From: Clostridia bacterium
GTDB lineage: Bacteria; Bacillota; Clostridia; TANB77; CAG-508
DNA: 62,725 nucleotides
Assembly: GCA_017437145.1 (NCBI GenBank)
Contig: JAFSBT010000007.1
Location: 1 to 62,725 of the forward strand
Direction of reading: 5' to 3'
Shown here: one piece after another, positions 27,088 to 36,370 of the stretch
Position numbering within the stretch: position 1 is the stretch's first letter
Layout: each line of letters starts with the position of its first letter
Notes under the pieces: model-generated
Database searches by the model: none
The model's input: the letters and a program-made list of their open reading frames with translations, nothing else
What the model was told of the DNA's origin: nothing
Program-made: the position numbers and the translations under genes

Positions 27088-27741
27088 ATGATGTTAAATT
27101 TCATTCTAAATCTAATTTATCCAAATGTATGTGGTTTTTGTGATACAATAAATAAAAATTATTTATGCAAAAAATGCGAATTAAAACTAGAGAAATATAG
27201 AAATACAAATATTATTGATTGTTCAAAGATGAGAGATAAAAAATTTGATGAGCAAATAAACATTTTTCATTATGAAGGTATAGTAAGAGAAAAACTTATA
27301 CAGTATAAATTTAATGAAAGAGCATATTTGTATAAAACTTTTTCAAAAATAATATTAAATGATAAAAAAATATGTGGCTTTTTTGAAAAATATGATATAA
27401 TAATTCCGGTTCCAATACATAAAAAAAGAAATTTACAAAGAGGATATAATCAAACAGAATTAATTGCTAGAGAAATAGCTAAAAATACGAATTTGATTTT
27501 AGAAAATAAAGTATTAATAAAACAAAAAAATATTAAACCTCAAAGTGGATTGACTAAATTTCAAAGAGAAAACAATATAAAAAATGCATTTATAGTAAAA
27601 AATGAGGATAGAATAAAAAATAAAAATATAATTTTATTAGACGATATATATACAACAGGAAGTACAGTTAACGAATGTTGTAAAGTTTTAAAAAAATTAA
27701 AGGTAAATAAAATTGCTGTACTTACAATTGCGAAAGATTAG
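27088..27741 (+). CDS. comF: ComF family phosphoribosyltransferase-like protein
   Basis: 217 aa. N-terminal zinc-finger-type cysteines (YPNVCGFCD, then CKKCE), then VPIHKKRNLQRGYNQTE and the PRPP-binding motif ILLDDIYTTGSTVNE (residues about 180-194). ComF proteins aid DNA uptake in competent species; no other competence gene is nearby. Two in-frame ATGs are adjacent (27088 and 27091) after AAAGGAG. Confidence 0.9.
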   Translation: MMLNFILNLIYPNVCGFCDTINKNYLCKKCELKLEKYRNTNIIDCSKMRDKKFDEQINIFHYEGIVREKLIQYKFNERAYLYKTFSKIILNDKKICGFFEKYDIIIPVPIHKKRNLQRGYNQTELIAREIAKNTNLILENKVLIKQKNIKPQSGLTKFQRENNIKNAFIVKNEDRIKNKNIILLDDIYTTGSTVNECCKVLKKLKVNKIAVLTIAKD

Positions 27742-27755
27742 TTGGAGGTTGAAAA

Positions 27756-29750
27756 ATGGAAGATTTAGTTGAAAGTATATTAGATTATATTAGGTCAGAT
27801 TATACAGATTATGCGATAATGATTAATGGAGAATGGGGAAGTGGAAAAACCTACTTTTGGAATAATAAAGTAAGAAAAAAAATAGATTCATTAAATCTTA
27901 ATGGAAAATCTTATACAACAATATATATGTCTTTATATGGTATTTCTAATTTAGAGGATATAAGTAAAAAAATATTTATTGAAACTACTCAACTAATGGA
28001 TAAAGGATTAAGAAAATACATGAATGCAACAGGGCAAGAATCAATTCCAGAGTACGCAAAAACAGGATTGGATATGGCTAATCTTTTTGGTGTGTCACAA
28101 TCAGGTGAAAAAATAGATTATGCTAAATTCTTTTCAACTGATGATAAAGTATTATGTTTTGATGACTTAGAGAGAGCAAATGTAGATGTTATAGATATAC
28201 TAGGATATATTAACAACTTTGTTGAACATGACCATATAAAAACTATAATAATTTGTAATGAAAAAGAACTTGCAACAAAATTAAAAAATACAAATTTAGA
28301 AATGAAAACATTTATAGCAACTTACCTTTTAGATAAAGAAGGAGATTTAGCTGTAAAAACAGAAAAACCTATGGTTGAAAAAATAAGAGATAAAATAGAA
28401 TACGTTTTTGACAAGGCAAATGATTATGAAAGAATTAAAGAAAAATTAATTGGTGAAACTTTTGAATATGCACCTGAATTCAATTATATAATTAATGGTA
28501 TTTTAATGAGATATGCAAACAATCCAGATTTACTTAAGTTTTTAAAACAAAATACCAATTATATAATATCAACATTTAATAAAAGTGGTACTAGAAATTT
28601 AAGAATTTTAAAACATGCATTAAATGATTTCAGGAAAGTATATGAAATGGTAAATAAGAATTATCCTAATATGAGCTACAGAGTATTACAAACAATGCTT
28701 ATATTCACTATAGCTATTTCATTCGAAATAAAGGCAGGAAAAATAACAAAAGATAAATTTGTAAACATAGAAAACAATGAGGAATATAAATCAGTTTTAG
28801 TTTCTTCAAGAGTTTTGATGGATAACAGACAATTTTATATAAAAGAATTTGATAATAATTATTATTATAATTTTAAAGTTGAATATAGATTTTTTAAATT
28901 CATAGAATCATATGTAAGAACAAGAATTTTTGATATGAAATATTTTAAAAGTGATATGGAAGCAATTATAAATACTGTAGATACAGATAAATTACCTGCA
29001 TACAAGAGATTATTAAATGAAGAATATTGGAAAATTCCAGATGATGAATTTGATAAAGTAATCGAAAACGTTATGGAAGACGTTAAACAAGGAAAAGTCG
29101 ATTTAGTTGATACAGTTAAATTGTTTATATATTTTTCATATTTTGTAAAAAAAGGTTTAATAAATTATGACATGAAAACTATAAAAACTTTATTTTATGA
29201 TGGAATGAATGTTGCTTCTTTGACTTCAAAATACTGTGAAAATGCAAGAGAAGAAATTTCTAAAATTGCAGTAGGAGAAAATACTACAGAAACTGAAGAT
29301 ATACTTAAACACTTTGATATTATAAATGAAAACTTAAAAGAGAAAATGTATAATGAAAAAGCATCTGAAATATTTAAAAATATTCCTATTAAAATGGATT
29401 TATTTTACGAAACATTTGAAAGAGAAGCTATGCGAATTCCAATTTTTAAATACTATGATGAATATCAAATATTTCAAAGAATATCTTGTGCAAGCAATGA
29501 AGATATAGTAACAATTAAAGAACTTTTATCTAAGAGAGCAAGAAATCATAAAAAAGATATAAGAGATGAAAAAGATAATCTAATTAAATTGAAATTATTG
29601 ATGGATGATTATATTAAAGACAAAGACACAGGAATTAAAGTGGTTATGCTAAAAGATTTTTCTAAAGAATTAGAAAATATAATAGAAGAATATTCTAAAG
29701 AAGACGAAGAAGTAGAAAACAAAGTTGAAAAAAAGAAAAGCAAAAAGTAG
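27756..29750 (+). CDS. KAP-like P-loop NTPase (664 aa)
   Basis: Walker A GEWGSGKT at residues 25-32 follows the start closely; Walker B with adjacent acidic pair in VLCFDDLERA (Asp136, Asp137); a sensor-like IIICNEKE follows. Residues 230-620 are helical with no recognised domain, and the tail is Lys/Glu-rich. The order GxWGSGKT then hhhhDDLER is characteristic of KAP-type P-loop proteins, many linked to phage exclusion or membrane-tethered signalling, though no TM helix is seen here. Starts 14 bases after comF, with TTGGAGG, and leads into the beta-helix gene; no toxin or nuclease partner is visible. Confidence 0.7.
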   Translation: MEDLVESILDYIRSDYTDYAIMINGEWGSGKTYFWNNKVRKKIDSLNLNGKSYTTIYMSLYGISNLEDISKKIFIETTQLMDKGLRKYMNATGQESIPEYAKTGLDMANLFGVSQSGEKIDYAKFFSTDDKVLCFDDLERANVDVIDILGYINNFVEHDHIKTIIICNEKELATKLKNTNLEMKTFIATYLLDKEGDLAVKTEKPMVEKIRDKIEYVFDKANDYERIKEKLIGETFEYAPEFNYIINGILMRYANNPDLLKFLKQNTNYIISTFNKSGTRNLRILKHALNDFRKVYEMVNKNYPNMSYRVLQTMLIFTIAISFEIKAGKITKDKFVNIENNEEYKSVLVSSRVLMDNRQFYIKEFDNNYYYNFKVEYRFFKFIESYVRTRIFDMKYFKSDMEAIINTVDTDKLPAYKRLLNEEYWKIPDDEFDKVIENVMEDVKQGKVDLVDTVKLFIYFSYFVKKGLINYDMKTIKTLFYDGMNVASLTSKYCENAREEISKIAVGENTTETEDILKHFDIINENLKEKMYNEKASEIFKNIPIKMDLFYETFEREAMRIPIFKYYDEYQIFQRISCASNEDIVTIKELLSKRARNHKKDIRDEKDNLIKLKLLMDDYIKDKDTGIKVVMLKDFSKELENIIEEYSKEDEEVENKVEKKKSKK

Positions 29751-29759
29751 GAGGAACGA

Positions 29760-30473
29760 ATGGAAGAATTAAAATTAGAGTATTACTTTAAGAATATGAA
29801 TGAATTTGCATTTAAAGAAATATTTGAAGGTAAAGAAACTCCTTGGGAAGTATTAAATAGTGTAAAGGAATTCTTAAATGAAAAGCTTGTAAAACCAGAT
29901 ATTAAAGAAAATAAAGCTAAAGAAGTAGGCGAATTCTGTTCAATAAAAGGAAATTACTTTATTGATGAAGGTACAGTAATACATGCAAATGTATGTATAG
30001 AAGGACCAGTAATGATTGGTAAGAATGTTGAAATACAATCAGGAGCATTAATTAGACCAGGTTCAATAATAGGTGATAATTGTGTTGTAGGACATTGTTC
30101 AGAAATAAAAAACACTATATTACAAAACAAAGCAAAAGTTGCAAGTTTAGCTTTTGTTGGTGATTCAATGCTTGGAAAATCAACAAGAATTGGAAGCGGA
30201 ATAATAGTTGCAAATAGAAGATTTGACCAAGGCAATATAGATGTAAAAGTAAATGGACAAAAATTTAGCACAGGAAGAGATTTTTTTGGAGCTATAATAG
30301 GAGATAGTACAAGATTAGGAGCAAATGCAACAACAATACCAGGAACATTAATAGGACCATACACATGGATATTACCAACAGTACAAGTAAGAGGATTTGT
30401 ACCTGCAGAAAAAAGAGTTTTCCCAGTACAAGAATATAGAATAACAGATAATGAGAAAGTAGAATTAAAATAA
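29760..30473 (+). CDS. Left-handed beta-helix (hexapeptide repeat) transferase-like protein
   Basis: 237 aa. Residues about 60-210 show [LIV]-G-x4 hexapeptide repeats (FCSIKGNYFIDEGTVIHAN, VMIGKNVEI, SIIGDNCVVG, AIIGDSTRLGANATTIPG). The layout is close to the acyltransferase half of GlmU-type UDP-sugar enzymes, but no nucleotidyltransferase domain is present and the N-terminal 55 residues are unique. AGGAGG overlaps the end of the NTPase gene, 9 bases away. Likely acyl- or sugar-nucleotide chemistry; substrate unknown. Confidence 0.75.
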   Translation: MEELKLEYYFKNMNEFAFKEIFEGKETPWEVLNSVKEFLNEKLVKPDIKENKAKEVGEFCSIKGNYFIDEGTVIHANVCIEGPVMIGKNVEIQSGALIRPGSIIGDNCVVGHCSEIKNTILQNKAKVASLAFVGDSMLGKSTRIGSGIIVANRRFDQGNIDVKVNGQKFSTGRDFFGAIIGDSTRLGANATTIPGTLIGPYTWILPTVQVRGFVPAEKRVFPVQEYRITDNEKVELK

Positions 30474-30477
30474 ATTG

Positions 30478-30499
30478 CAGGCGAACTTTGTTCGCCTAT
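30478..30499 (+). terminator. Hairpin after the beta-helix gene
   Basis: AGGCGAAC / GTTCGCCT stem with a TTT loop right after the stop, followed by TATATTTATAT. A weak U-tract, so termination is probable but not certain. Confidence 0.5.
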
Positions 30500-30530
30500 A
30501 TTTATATAAAACAAAAGAATGGAGAAAAAT

Positions 30531-31262
30531 ATGGAGGAAATAAAAAAGAAAAATAAGAATTTGAAGAAAATTGCAATAGTATTATTTATAATAATTATTT
30601 TATTAGCGGGTTTAGAGGCTTTTTTATATAATGAAATGAAACCGGTTATTGATTATTCAGACATTATTGTGGAAATTGACTTTAGAGAAGTTCACAATTC
30701 ACCATTTTATGGATTTTCAGGAAAACAAAAAGGAAGTTCAGTAAAATCATTAATACAGGTGGTGATGTCTAATAATATTCAATCTGGAGTTGAAAGTGTT
30801 GTATATATCACAGCTAAAGGGGCAGAGAATATATATGAGGGACAAGATTTAGCTGATTTGATGTTAAAAGACATTAATAGTAAAGAATATTATGAAGTAA
30901 CTATGTATCAAAATGAAGAAGGTTTTATACATAAAATATTTATTAGAAAAGAAGGCGAATCTAAAACAGAAGAAGAATTAAATCTAGAAAAAACTCAAAT
31001 GGAATATAGCAAAAGTCTTGAAGAAGAACTATACAAACAAGAAGAAAAAATGAAAAAAATAACTATAATAGTAATTTCAATATTAGCCATAATAGGTCTT
31101 ATACTAATTATTATAAAAGGACTAAGTATTCTTAAAAAAGATGATGAGAATAAAAAGCGTAAAGTATTAATTTCTTTTATTACAACTGAAAGTATAATAG
31201 TAGGTGGATTGCTACTAGTGCTAATAGGTATAATGACAGGAGAAATATATTATATGTTTTAA
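30531..31262 (+). CDS. Membrane protein, paralog 1 of a tandem pair (243 aa)
   Basis: One N-terminal TM helix (about residues 11-32), an extracytoplasmic domain of about 110 residues holding KQKGSSVKSLIQVVM, a Lys/Glu-rich stretch, then two C-terminal TM helices. I chose ATG 30531 because GGAG lies 6-7 bases before it; the ATG at 30519 overlaps that GGAG. Closely related to the next gene over the whole length, with C-terminal GGLLLVLIGIMTG shared exactly. Function unknown. Confidence 0.7.
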   Translation: MEEIKKKNKNLKKIAIVLFIIIILLAGLEAFLYNEMKPVIDYSDIIVEIDFREVHNSPFYGFSGKQKGSSVKSLIQVVMSNNIQSGVESVVYITAKGAENIYEGQDLADLMLKDINSKEYYEVTMYQNEEGFIHKIFIRKEGESKTEEELNLEKTQMEYSKSLEEELYKQEEKMKKITIIVISILAIIGLILIIIKGLSILKKDDENKKRKVLISFITTESIIVGGLLLVLIGIMTGEIYYMF

Positions 31263-31307
31263 GAGTTTGATATAATTAACACAGATACAAATTTAATGTA
31301 AAATACC

Positions 31308-31335
31308 TGTAGGGGTCGCAGCCCTCGGCGACCCG
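31308..31335. repeat. TGTAGGGG palindromic repeat unit
   Basis: TGTAGGGG with core TCGCAGCCCTCGGCGA followed by CCCG. One of two direct units in the gap between the paralogs. Confidence 0.85.
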
Positions 31336-31373
31336 AAAGAAAAAATACAAAATTATTGAATATAAATTTTTGA

Positions 31374-31400
31374 TGTAGGGGTCGGTCTTGACCGACCCGG
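31374..31400. repeat. TGTAGGGG palindromic repeat unit
   Basis: TGTAGGGG with the perfect core TCGGTC-tt-GACCGA and CCCG. Same orientation as the unit at 31308, with a different core. Confidence 0.88.
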
Positions 31401-31427
31401 AAAACAACCAAAAGAATGGAGAAAAAT

Positions 31428-32387
31428 ATGGAAGAAATAAAGAAGAAAAATAAGAAATTGAAGATAATAAATAAAATAGTATTAATACTGTGTTTAATAA
31501 TTATTTTATTAGGTATTTTTAATGTGATTTTATTTAATAAAATAATGATTTTAATTTTCATAATAATATGTCTTGCGTTAATTACCATGAGTATTAGTAT
31601 TCTAAAAAAGAATATCAAAAAAAAGACGAAAGGAAAAAATATAGAAGAAATAAAAGAGAAGAAATTGAAGAAAATAGCAATAATATTGTTTATAGTAATT
31701 ATTTTATTAGGTGGGCTAGATATTTTTTTATATAATGAAATGATGCCTATAATTGATTATGCAATGGTTCAATCGGAGTATATAGAGAAACAGATGTTTA
31801 ATTCTAAATTTACGGAGTATACAGGAGTTCAAAAAGGTACAGCTATAAAATCTCTATTAACAGTAGTTATGGCAGTTAATAGTAGTAATTATAATAATCA
31901 TATTGTTACTATTGAAGTTAAGGATGAAAGTTTAGCTGATAACAATTCTATAGCAAATTTTATATCTAAAATTGAAATAAAAAATAAATATGAAGTAAAT
32001 ATGTATGATATCGATAATGACGAGTTTATAGATAAAATTTTTATAAGGACAGAAGGGGAAGAAGCAACAGAAGAAGAATTAAAAATAGAACAAGTGCAAC
32101 AGGAAAAAGATGAAACAGAGTATGAAAGATGGTTAAAGGAACAAGAGGAATATTATAAAGAAGTAGAACAAGAAGAAAAAAATAAAAAAATAGCTATAAT
32201 AGTAATTTCAATATTAGCTATAATTGGTCTTATATTAATTATAAAAGGATTAATTATTCTAAAAAAAGGTGATGAAAACAAAAAACATAAAGTGCTAATT
32301 GCTTTTATTACAGCTGAAAGTATAACAACAGGTGGATTGCTACTAGTGCTAATAGGTATAATGACAGGAATAATATATAATTTTTAA
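31428..32387 (+). CDS. Membrane protein, paralog 2 of a tandem pair (319 aa)
   Basis: Shares the plan of its upstream neighbour: TM helix, extracytoplasmic domain with VQKGTAIKSLLTVVM, charged linker, two C-terminal TM helices. It has an extra N-terminal block of about 75 residues with two further TM helices, and that block begins with a KKKNKKLK segment echoing the later KKLKK, which suggests an internal duplication. Start placed at ATG 31428 after GGAG, matching the paralog. No known family recognised. Confidence 0.7.
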   Translation: MEEIKKKNKKLKIINKIVLILCLIIILLGIFNVILFNKIMILIFIIICLALITMSISILKKNIKKKTKGKNIEEIKEKKLKKIAIILFIVIILLGGLDIFLYNEMMPIIDYAMVQSEYIEKQMFNSKFTEYTGVQKGTAIKSLLTVVMAVNSSNYNNHIVTIEVKDESLADNNSIANFISKIEIKNKYEVNMYDIDNDEFIDKIFIRTEGEEATEEELKIEQVQQEKDETEYERWLKEQEEYYKEVEQEEKNKKIAIIVISILAIIGLILIIKGLIILKKGDENKKHKVLIAFITAESITTGGLLLVLIGIMTGIIYNF

Positions 32388-32398
32388 CAGTAAAATTT

Positions 32399-32459
32399 AA
32401 GCTAAAATATTAATTTTTGAAAATGAATGCTCATTTGTCAAAATTAATTATTTTAGCTT
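32399..32459. repeat. Long inverted repeat, copy 2 of the two-hairpin module
   Basis: AAGCTAAAATATTAATTTTTGA pairs with the right arm TCAAAATTAATTATTTTAGCTT (shown in two halves in copy 1). Nearly identical arms to 6817-6878 with a different loop. Confidence 0.85.
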
Positions 32460-32467
32460 TTGAACTT

Positions 32468-32495
32468 TTAGTGAAAATTTAAAAATTCTCACTAA
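32468..32495. repeat. Second hairpin of the module, copy 2
   Basis: TTAGTGAAAATTT / AAATTCTCACTAA stem with one mismatch, beginning 8 bases after hairpin 1, as in copy 1 but with unrelated sequence. Confidence 0.8.
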
Positions 32496-32582
32496 ATCGA
32501 AAAGGTTTTTTGCTAATTTAAATTTGAAATCGATTATTTTAAACTAAATGGTATAAATAATGATTTTGTTTACTCAAAACCC

Positions 32583-32610
32583 TTGCAAATTATGGAAAAT
32601 ATGATATAAT
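32583..32610 (+). promoter_or_regulatory. tig promoter
   Basis: TTGCAA (32583-32588), 16-base spacer, TATAAT (32605-32610), about 39 bases before the tig start. Confidence 0.75.
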
Positions 32611-32648
32611 ATTACAGTTCAATCTAATAACGAAAAGGAGAATAAAAA

Positions 32649-33932
32649 ATGAGTGTTAAAGTAGAAAAGACAGAAAACAATAATGAAGTAAAATTAGAAT
32701 TTACAGTAGAAGCTGCAAAATTTGATGAAGCTATAAAAACTGTATATAACAAAAATGCTAAGTATTTCAATATACCAGGATTTAGAAAGGGAAAAGCACC
32801 ATATCAAATGGTTGAAAAAACATATGGAGTAGAAATATTCTACGAAGATGCTTTTAATGAAATTGCTGGAGAAATTTATGAAAATGGAATTAAAGAAAAC
32901 AATATAGATGTTGTTAGCAATCCAAAAATTGATATAGTTCAAATAGGAAAAGGACAAGACCTTATATTTACAGCTGTTGTTGAAACAAAACCAGAAGTAA
33001 AATTAGGAAAATATAAAGGTATAGAAATTGAAAAAGTAGAGTATAATGTATCTGATGAAGATATCGAACATGAATTAGGTCATATGGCTGAAAAAAATGC
33101 AAGATTAGTTTCAATAGAAGATAGACCAGTTGAAAGTGGAGATATCACAGTTATAGACTTTGAAGGATTTGTTGGAGACAAAGCTTTTGAAGGTGGAAAA
33201 GCTGAAAACCATGAATTAACAATTGGAAGTAACACATTTATACCAGGATTTGAAGATCAAATAATTGGAATGAAAATTGATGAAGAAAGAGAAATTAATG
33301 TAAAATTCCCAGAACAATATTTCTCAGCAGAATTAGCTGGTAAAGATGCTATGTTCAAAGTAAAATTACATGAAATAAAAAGAAAAGAAATGCCAGAAAT
33401 AAATGATGAATTAGCAAAAGACATTAGCGAATTCGATACACTTGCTGAATTAAAAAATAGCATTAAAGAAAAACAAGAAAAATCAAATGAAATGAAAGCT
33501 AAATATGAAATAGAAGAAAATGCAATAAAAGCAGTTTGTGAAACAGCTAAAGTTGAAATTCCAGCAGGAATGGTAGAACTTGAAATTGACAATATGCAAA
33601 AAGATATTGAACAAAGATTAAGCTATCAAGGAATGAGATTTGATGATTATTTAAAAATGATTAACAAAACAACAGAAGAATTCAGAAGTGAATATAAAGA
33701 ACAAGCTGAAAGACAAATTAAATCTAGATTAGTATTAGAAGCTATAGCTGTAGATGCAAAATTAGAAGCTACAGACGAAGAAATTACAAGCAAAATCAAA
33801 GAAATGGCTGAAAGCTATGGAAAAAATGTAGATGAAGTTAAAGATAATCCACATTTAGTTGAATATGTAAAAAACAATTTAAAAACAGAAAAAACAATTC
33901 AATATATAGTAGATAATGCAAAAATAAAATAG
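32649..33932 (+). CDS. tig: Trigger factor
   Basis: 427 aa, normal. N-terminal ribosome-binding signature GFRKGKAP (residues about 40-47), central FKBP-type PPIase domain (about 150-245, SGDITVIDFEGFVG), C-terminal SurA-like arms. Ribosome-bound chaperone docking on L23. AAGGAG upstream. Placed before clpP-clpX as in many Gram-positives. Confidence 0.97.
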   Translation: MSVKVEKTENNNEVKLEFTVEAAKFDEAIKTVYNKNAKYFNIPGFRKGKAPYQMVEKTYGVEIFYEDAFNEIAGEIYENGIKENNIDVVSNPKIDIVQIGKGQDLIFTAVVETKPEVKLGKYKGIEIEKVEYNVSDEDIEHELGHMAEKNARLVSIEDRPVESGDITVIDFEGFVGDKAFEGGKAENHELTIGSNTFIPGFEDQIIGMKIDEEREINVKFPEQYFSAELAGKDAMFKVKLHEIKRKEMPEINDELAKDISEFDTLAELKNSIKEKQEKSNEMKAKYEIEENAIKAVCETAKVEIPAGMVELEIDNMQKDIEQRLSYQGMRFDDYLKMINKTTEEFRSEYKEQAERQIKSRLVLEAIAVDAKLEATDEEITSKIKEMAESYGKNVDEVKDNPHLVEYVKNNLKTEKTIQYIVDNAKIK

Positions 33933-34020
33933 AAAAAAGGGGGCAAATTTTGATGTATTAATATAATAAACAACAAAATTTGCTCTTGTTGTATATATAT
34001 ATAGAACATGTGATTGAATT

Positions 34021-34044
34021 TGTAGGGGCGATTTTAATCGACCG
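34021..34044. repeat. TGTAGGGG palindromic repeat unit
   Basis: TGTAGGGGCGATTTTAATCG then ACCG: hairpin core CGATT / AATCG. In the tig-clpP gap. Confidence 0.85.
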
Positions 34045-34077
34045 CAAAAAACATGTGTTATAATGTACAATATAAAA

Positions 34078-34103
34078 TGTAGGGGTCGGTCTTGACCGAC
34101 CCG
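34078..34103. repeat. TGTAGGGG palindromic repeat unit
   Basis: TGTAGGGGTCGGTC-tt-GACCGACCCG: the same core as the unit at 31374. Confidence 0.88.
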
Positions 34104-34162
34104 TAGAGTGAAAAGTGAAGAGCGAATAGTACAAAATTCGCTTCACGAATTTTGAAGGAGGA
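34104..34162 (+). repeat. Hairpin plus ribosome-site repeat before clpP
   Basis: GAGTGAAAAGTGAAGAG then AGTACAAAATTCG-cttca-CGAATTTTGAAGGAGG. The eight-base stem AAAATTCG / CGAATTTT ends two bases before the clpP Shine-Dalgarno. Near copies precede upp and rplN. Confidence 0.8.
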
Positions 34163-34172
34163 ACAAAAGAAT

Positions 34173-34781
34173 ATGGATAATTTTAAAAATAGTTTAGTAC
34201 CTTATGTTATTGAACAAACAAATAAAGGAGAAAGATCTTATGATATTTTTTCAAGACTTTTAAAAGATAGAATAATATTTTTAAGTGAGGATGTAAATCA
34301 TGTTACAGCAAGTTTGGTAGTAGCTCAATTATTATTCTTAGAATCAGAAGATCCAGATAAAGAAATATCATTTTATATAAATAGCCCAGGTGGTTCTATA
34401 TCAGATGGAATGGCTATATTTGATACAATAAATTATATAAAATGTCCTGTATCTACAATTTGTATTGGTATGGCAGCAAGTATGGGAGCTTTCTTATTAG
34501 CTGCAGGAACAAAAGGAAGAAGATTTGCAACACCTAATTCTGAAATAATGATACATCAACCATTAATTGCTGGTGGAGGAATTTCTGGTCAAACAACAGA
34601 AATAAAAATTCATGCAGACCATATGGTAAGAACAAGAGAAAAATTAAATAGAATATTATCAGAAAAAACAGGAAAACCATTAGAACAAATTGAAAGAGAT
34701 ACAGAAAGAGATAACTATATGACAGCTGAGCAAGCTCTAGAATATGGATTAATAGATGGAATATTAGATTATAGAAAATAA
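34173..34781 (+). CDS. clpP: ATP-dependent Clp protease proteolytic subunit
   Basis: 202 aa from ATG 34173, after GAAGGAGG; a TTG/ATG further upstream would start inside the hairpin. Catalytic triad visible: Ser103 in GMAASMGAF, His128 in IMIHQPL, Asp176 in ERDTERD. Forms the tetradecameric chamber fed by ClpX, encoded 40 bases downstream. Confidence 0.98.
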   Translation: MDNFKNSLVPYVIEQTNKGERSYDIFSRLLKDRIIFLSEDVNHVTASLVVAQLLFLESEDPDKEISFYINSPGGSISDGMAIFDTINYIKCPVSTICIGMAASMGAFLLAAGTKGRRFATPNSEIMIHQPLIAGGGISGQTTEIKIHADHMVRTREKLNRILSEKTGKPLEQIERDTERDNYMTAEQALEYGLIDGILDYRK

Positions 34782-34821
34782 ATTTAATTATACTAAAGAA
34801 AACTTTTATAGGAGGAAATAA

Positions 34822-36135
34822 ATGGCTAATAAAGATAACATGAAAAATATAAGATGTTCTTTTTGTGGTAAAGCACAAGAAGTAGTTAAAAGAATTGTTG
34901 CAGGACCAAGTAATGTTTATATATGTGATGAATGTATAGAAGTATGCAACAATATTTTGGAAAACGAAGATTATTATGATGATAACGGATATGAAGATGT
35001 TAAATCTACAGAAATTCCAACTCCTGTAGAAATAAAAAAAGTTCTTGACGAATATGTAATAGGTCAAGATGAAGCTAAAAAAACTTTAGCTGTTGCAGTT
35101 TATAATCATTATAAAAGAATAAATTGTAAAGAAATAATTGAAGATGTTGAAATACAAAAAAGCAATGTTTTATTACTAGGACCTACAGGTTCAGGAAAAA
35201 CATTACTAGCACAAACACTTGCAAGAATTTTAAATGTTCCATTTGCAATAGCTGATGCAACAACACTTACAGAAGCTGGTTATGTTGGGGAAGATGTTGA
35301 AAACATTTTATTAAAGCTAATTCAAGCTGCTGAATATGATATTGATAAAGCACAAAAAGGAATTATTTATATAGATGAAATAGATAAAATTTCAAGAAAA
35401 TCAGAAAATCCTTCTATAACAAGAGATGTAAGTGGAGAAGGTGTTCAACAAGCACTTCTAAAAATAGTAGAAGGTACAGTAGCTTCAGTTCCACCTCAAG
35501 GGGGTAGAAAACACCCTCAACAAGAATTTATACAAATAGATACATCTAATATATTATTTATTTGTGGTGGAGCATTCGAAGGATTAGAAAAAATAATAAA
35601 AAATAGAATAGGTAAAAAAGCAATTGGATTTGGAGCTCAAATTGAAAGTAAAAAAGATTTAGACAAATATAAAATATTTGAAGAATTATTACCACAAGAT
35701 TTATTGAAATTTGGACTTATACCAGAATTTGTTGGAAGATTACCAATTATAGCAACATTAAAAGAATTAGACAAAGAAGCTTTAATTGAAATTGTAACAA
35801 AACCTAAAAATGCACTAGTAAAACAATATAAAAAATTATTAGAATTAGATGATGTTCAATTAGAATTTCAAGATGAAGCACTAGGATTAATTGTTGAAAA
35901 AGCAATTGAAAGAAATACAGGTGCAAGAGGACTTAGATCTATTATTGAAGAAGTAATGAGAGATATAATGTTTGATGTACCTACAAATCCTAAAATAGAA
36001 AAATGTATAATAACTAAAGAAACTGTAGAAAAGAAAGCTGGACCTGAATTAGTTATAAATGAAAATAAGGAGAAAAAAGATATTTCAAGCAAAGTAAAAA
36101 AAGAAAAAGTTAATACTGAAAATAAAACAGCTTAA
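34822..36135 (+). CDS. clpX: ATP-dependent Clp protease ATPase subunit ClpX
   Basis: 437 aa. N-terminal zinc domain ([14 protein letters not shown]), Walker A GPTGSGKT, Walker [10 protein letters not shown], pore loop GYVGEDVE, sensor 2 GARGLRS. Slightly long C-terminal Lys/Glu tail. Unfolds substrates for ClpP. AGGAGG upstream; strong terminator after. Confidence 0.98.
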   Translation: MANKDNMKNIRCSFCGKAQEVVKRIVAGPSNVYICDECIEVCNNILENEDYYDDNGYEDVKSTEIPTPVEIKKVLDEYVIGQDEAKKTLAVAVYNHYKRINCKEIIEDVEIQKSNVLLLGPTGSGKTLLAQTLARILNVPFAIADATTLTEAGYVGEDVENILLKLIQAAEYDIDKAQKGIIYIDEIDKISRKSENPSITRDVSGEGVQQALLKIVEGTVASVPPQGGRKHPQQEFIQIDTSNILFICGGAFEGLEKIIKNRIGKKAIGFGAQIESKKDLDKYKIFEELLPQDLLKFGLIPEFVGRLPIIATLKELDKEALIEIVTKPKNALVKQYKKLLELDDVQLEFQDEALGLIVEKAIERNTGARGLRSIIEEVMRDIMFDVPTNPKIEKCIITKETVEKKAGPELVINENKEKKDISSKVKKEKVNTENKTA

Positions 36136-36146
36136 AACTTAAATTA

Positions 36147-36199
36147 ATGGACTTAAAAGATTGCATGAAAATTTAATCTTTTAAAGTCCATTTGTTTTA
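36147..36199 (+). terminator. Terminator after clpX
   Basis: ATGGACTTAAAAGATT (36147-36162) pairs with AATCTTTTAAAGTCCAT (36175-36191), followed by TTTGTTTTAT. Confidence 0.85.
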
Positions 36200-36214
36200 T
36201 ATCATAATAATTCA

Positions 36215-36352
36215 TGTAGGAGGATTAGGGTCGCCGTTCGGATAGCCGTCCGAATGAAATGAGGTTACGGATATCACATGCCCTTGGGGTAGGGCGACGA
36301 CCCCTACACAAATGAATTTTTAAATGTAGGGGCAGTCGCCTACGGCTGCCCT
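36215..36352. repeat. Complex of TGTAGGGG-type palindromes
   Basis: Begins TGTAGGAGGATTAGGGTCG and returns as GGGCGACGACCCCTACA about 90 bases later, with GTTCGGATAGCCGTCCGAA nested inside. A further single unit TGTAGGGGCAGTCGCC-tac-GGCTGCCC follows at 36325-36350. The largest cluster of this family in the window; it fills the gap between clpX and the next gene. Confidence 0.8.
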
Positions 36353-36370
36353 TAAGAAAGGTAATAATTT

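Noticed and set aside
31259..31618. Minus-strand frame across the paralog gap
   Set aside because: It reads through two palindromic repeats and the start of the next gene; composition is repeat-derived.
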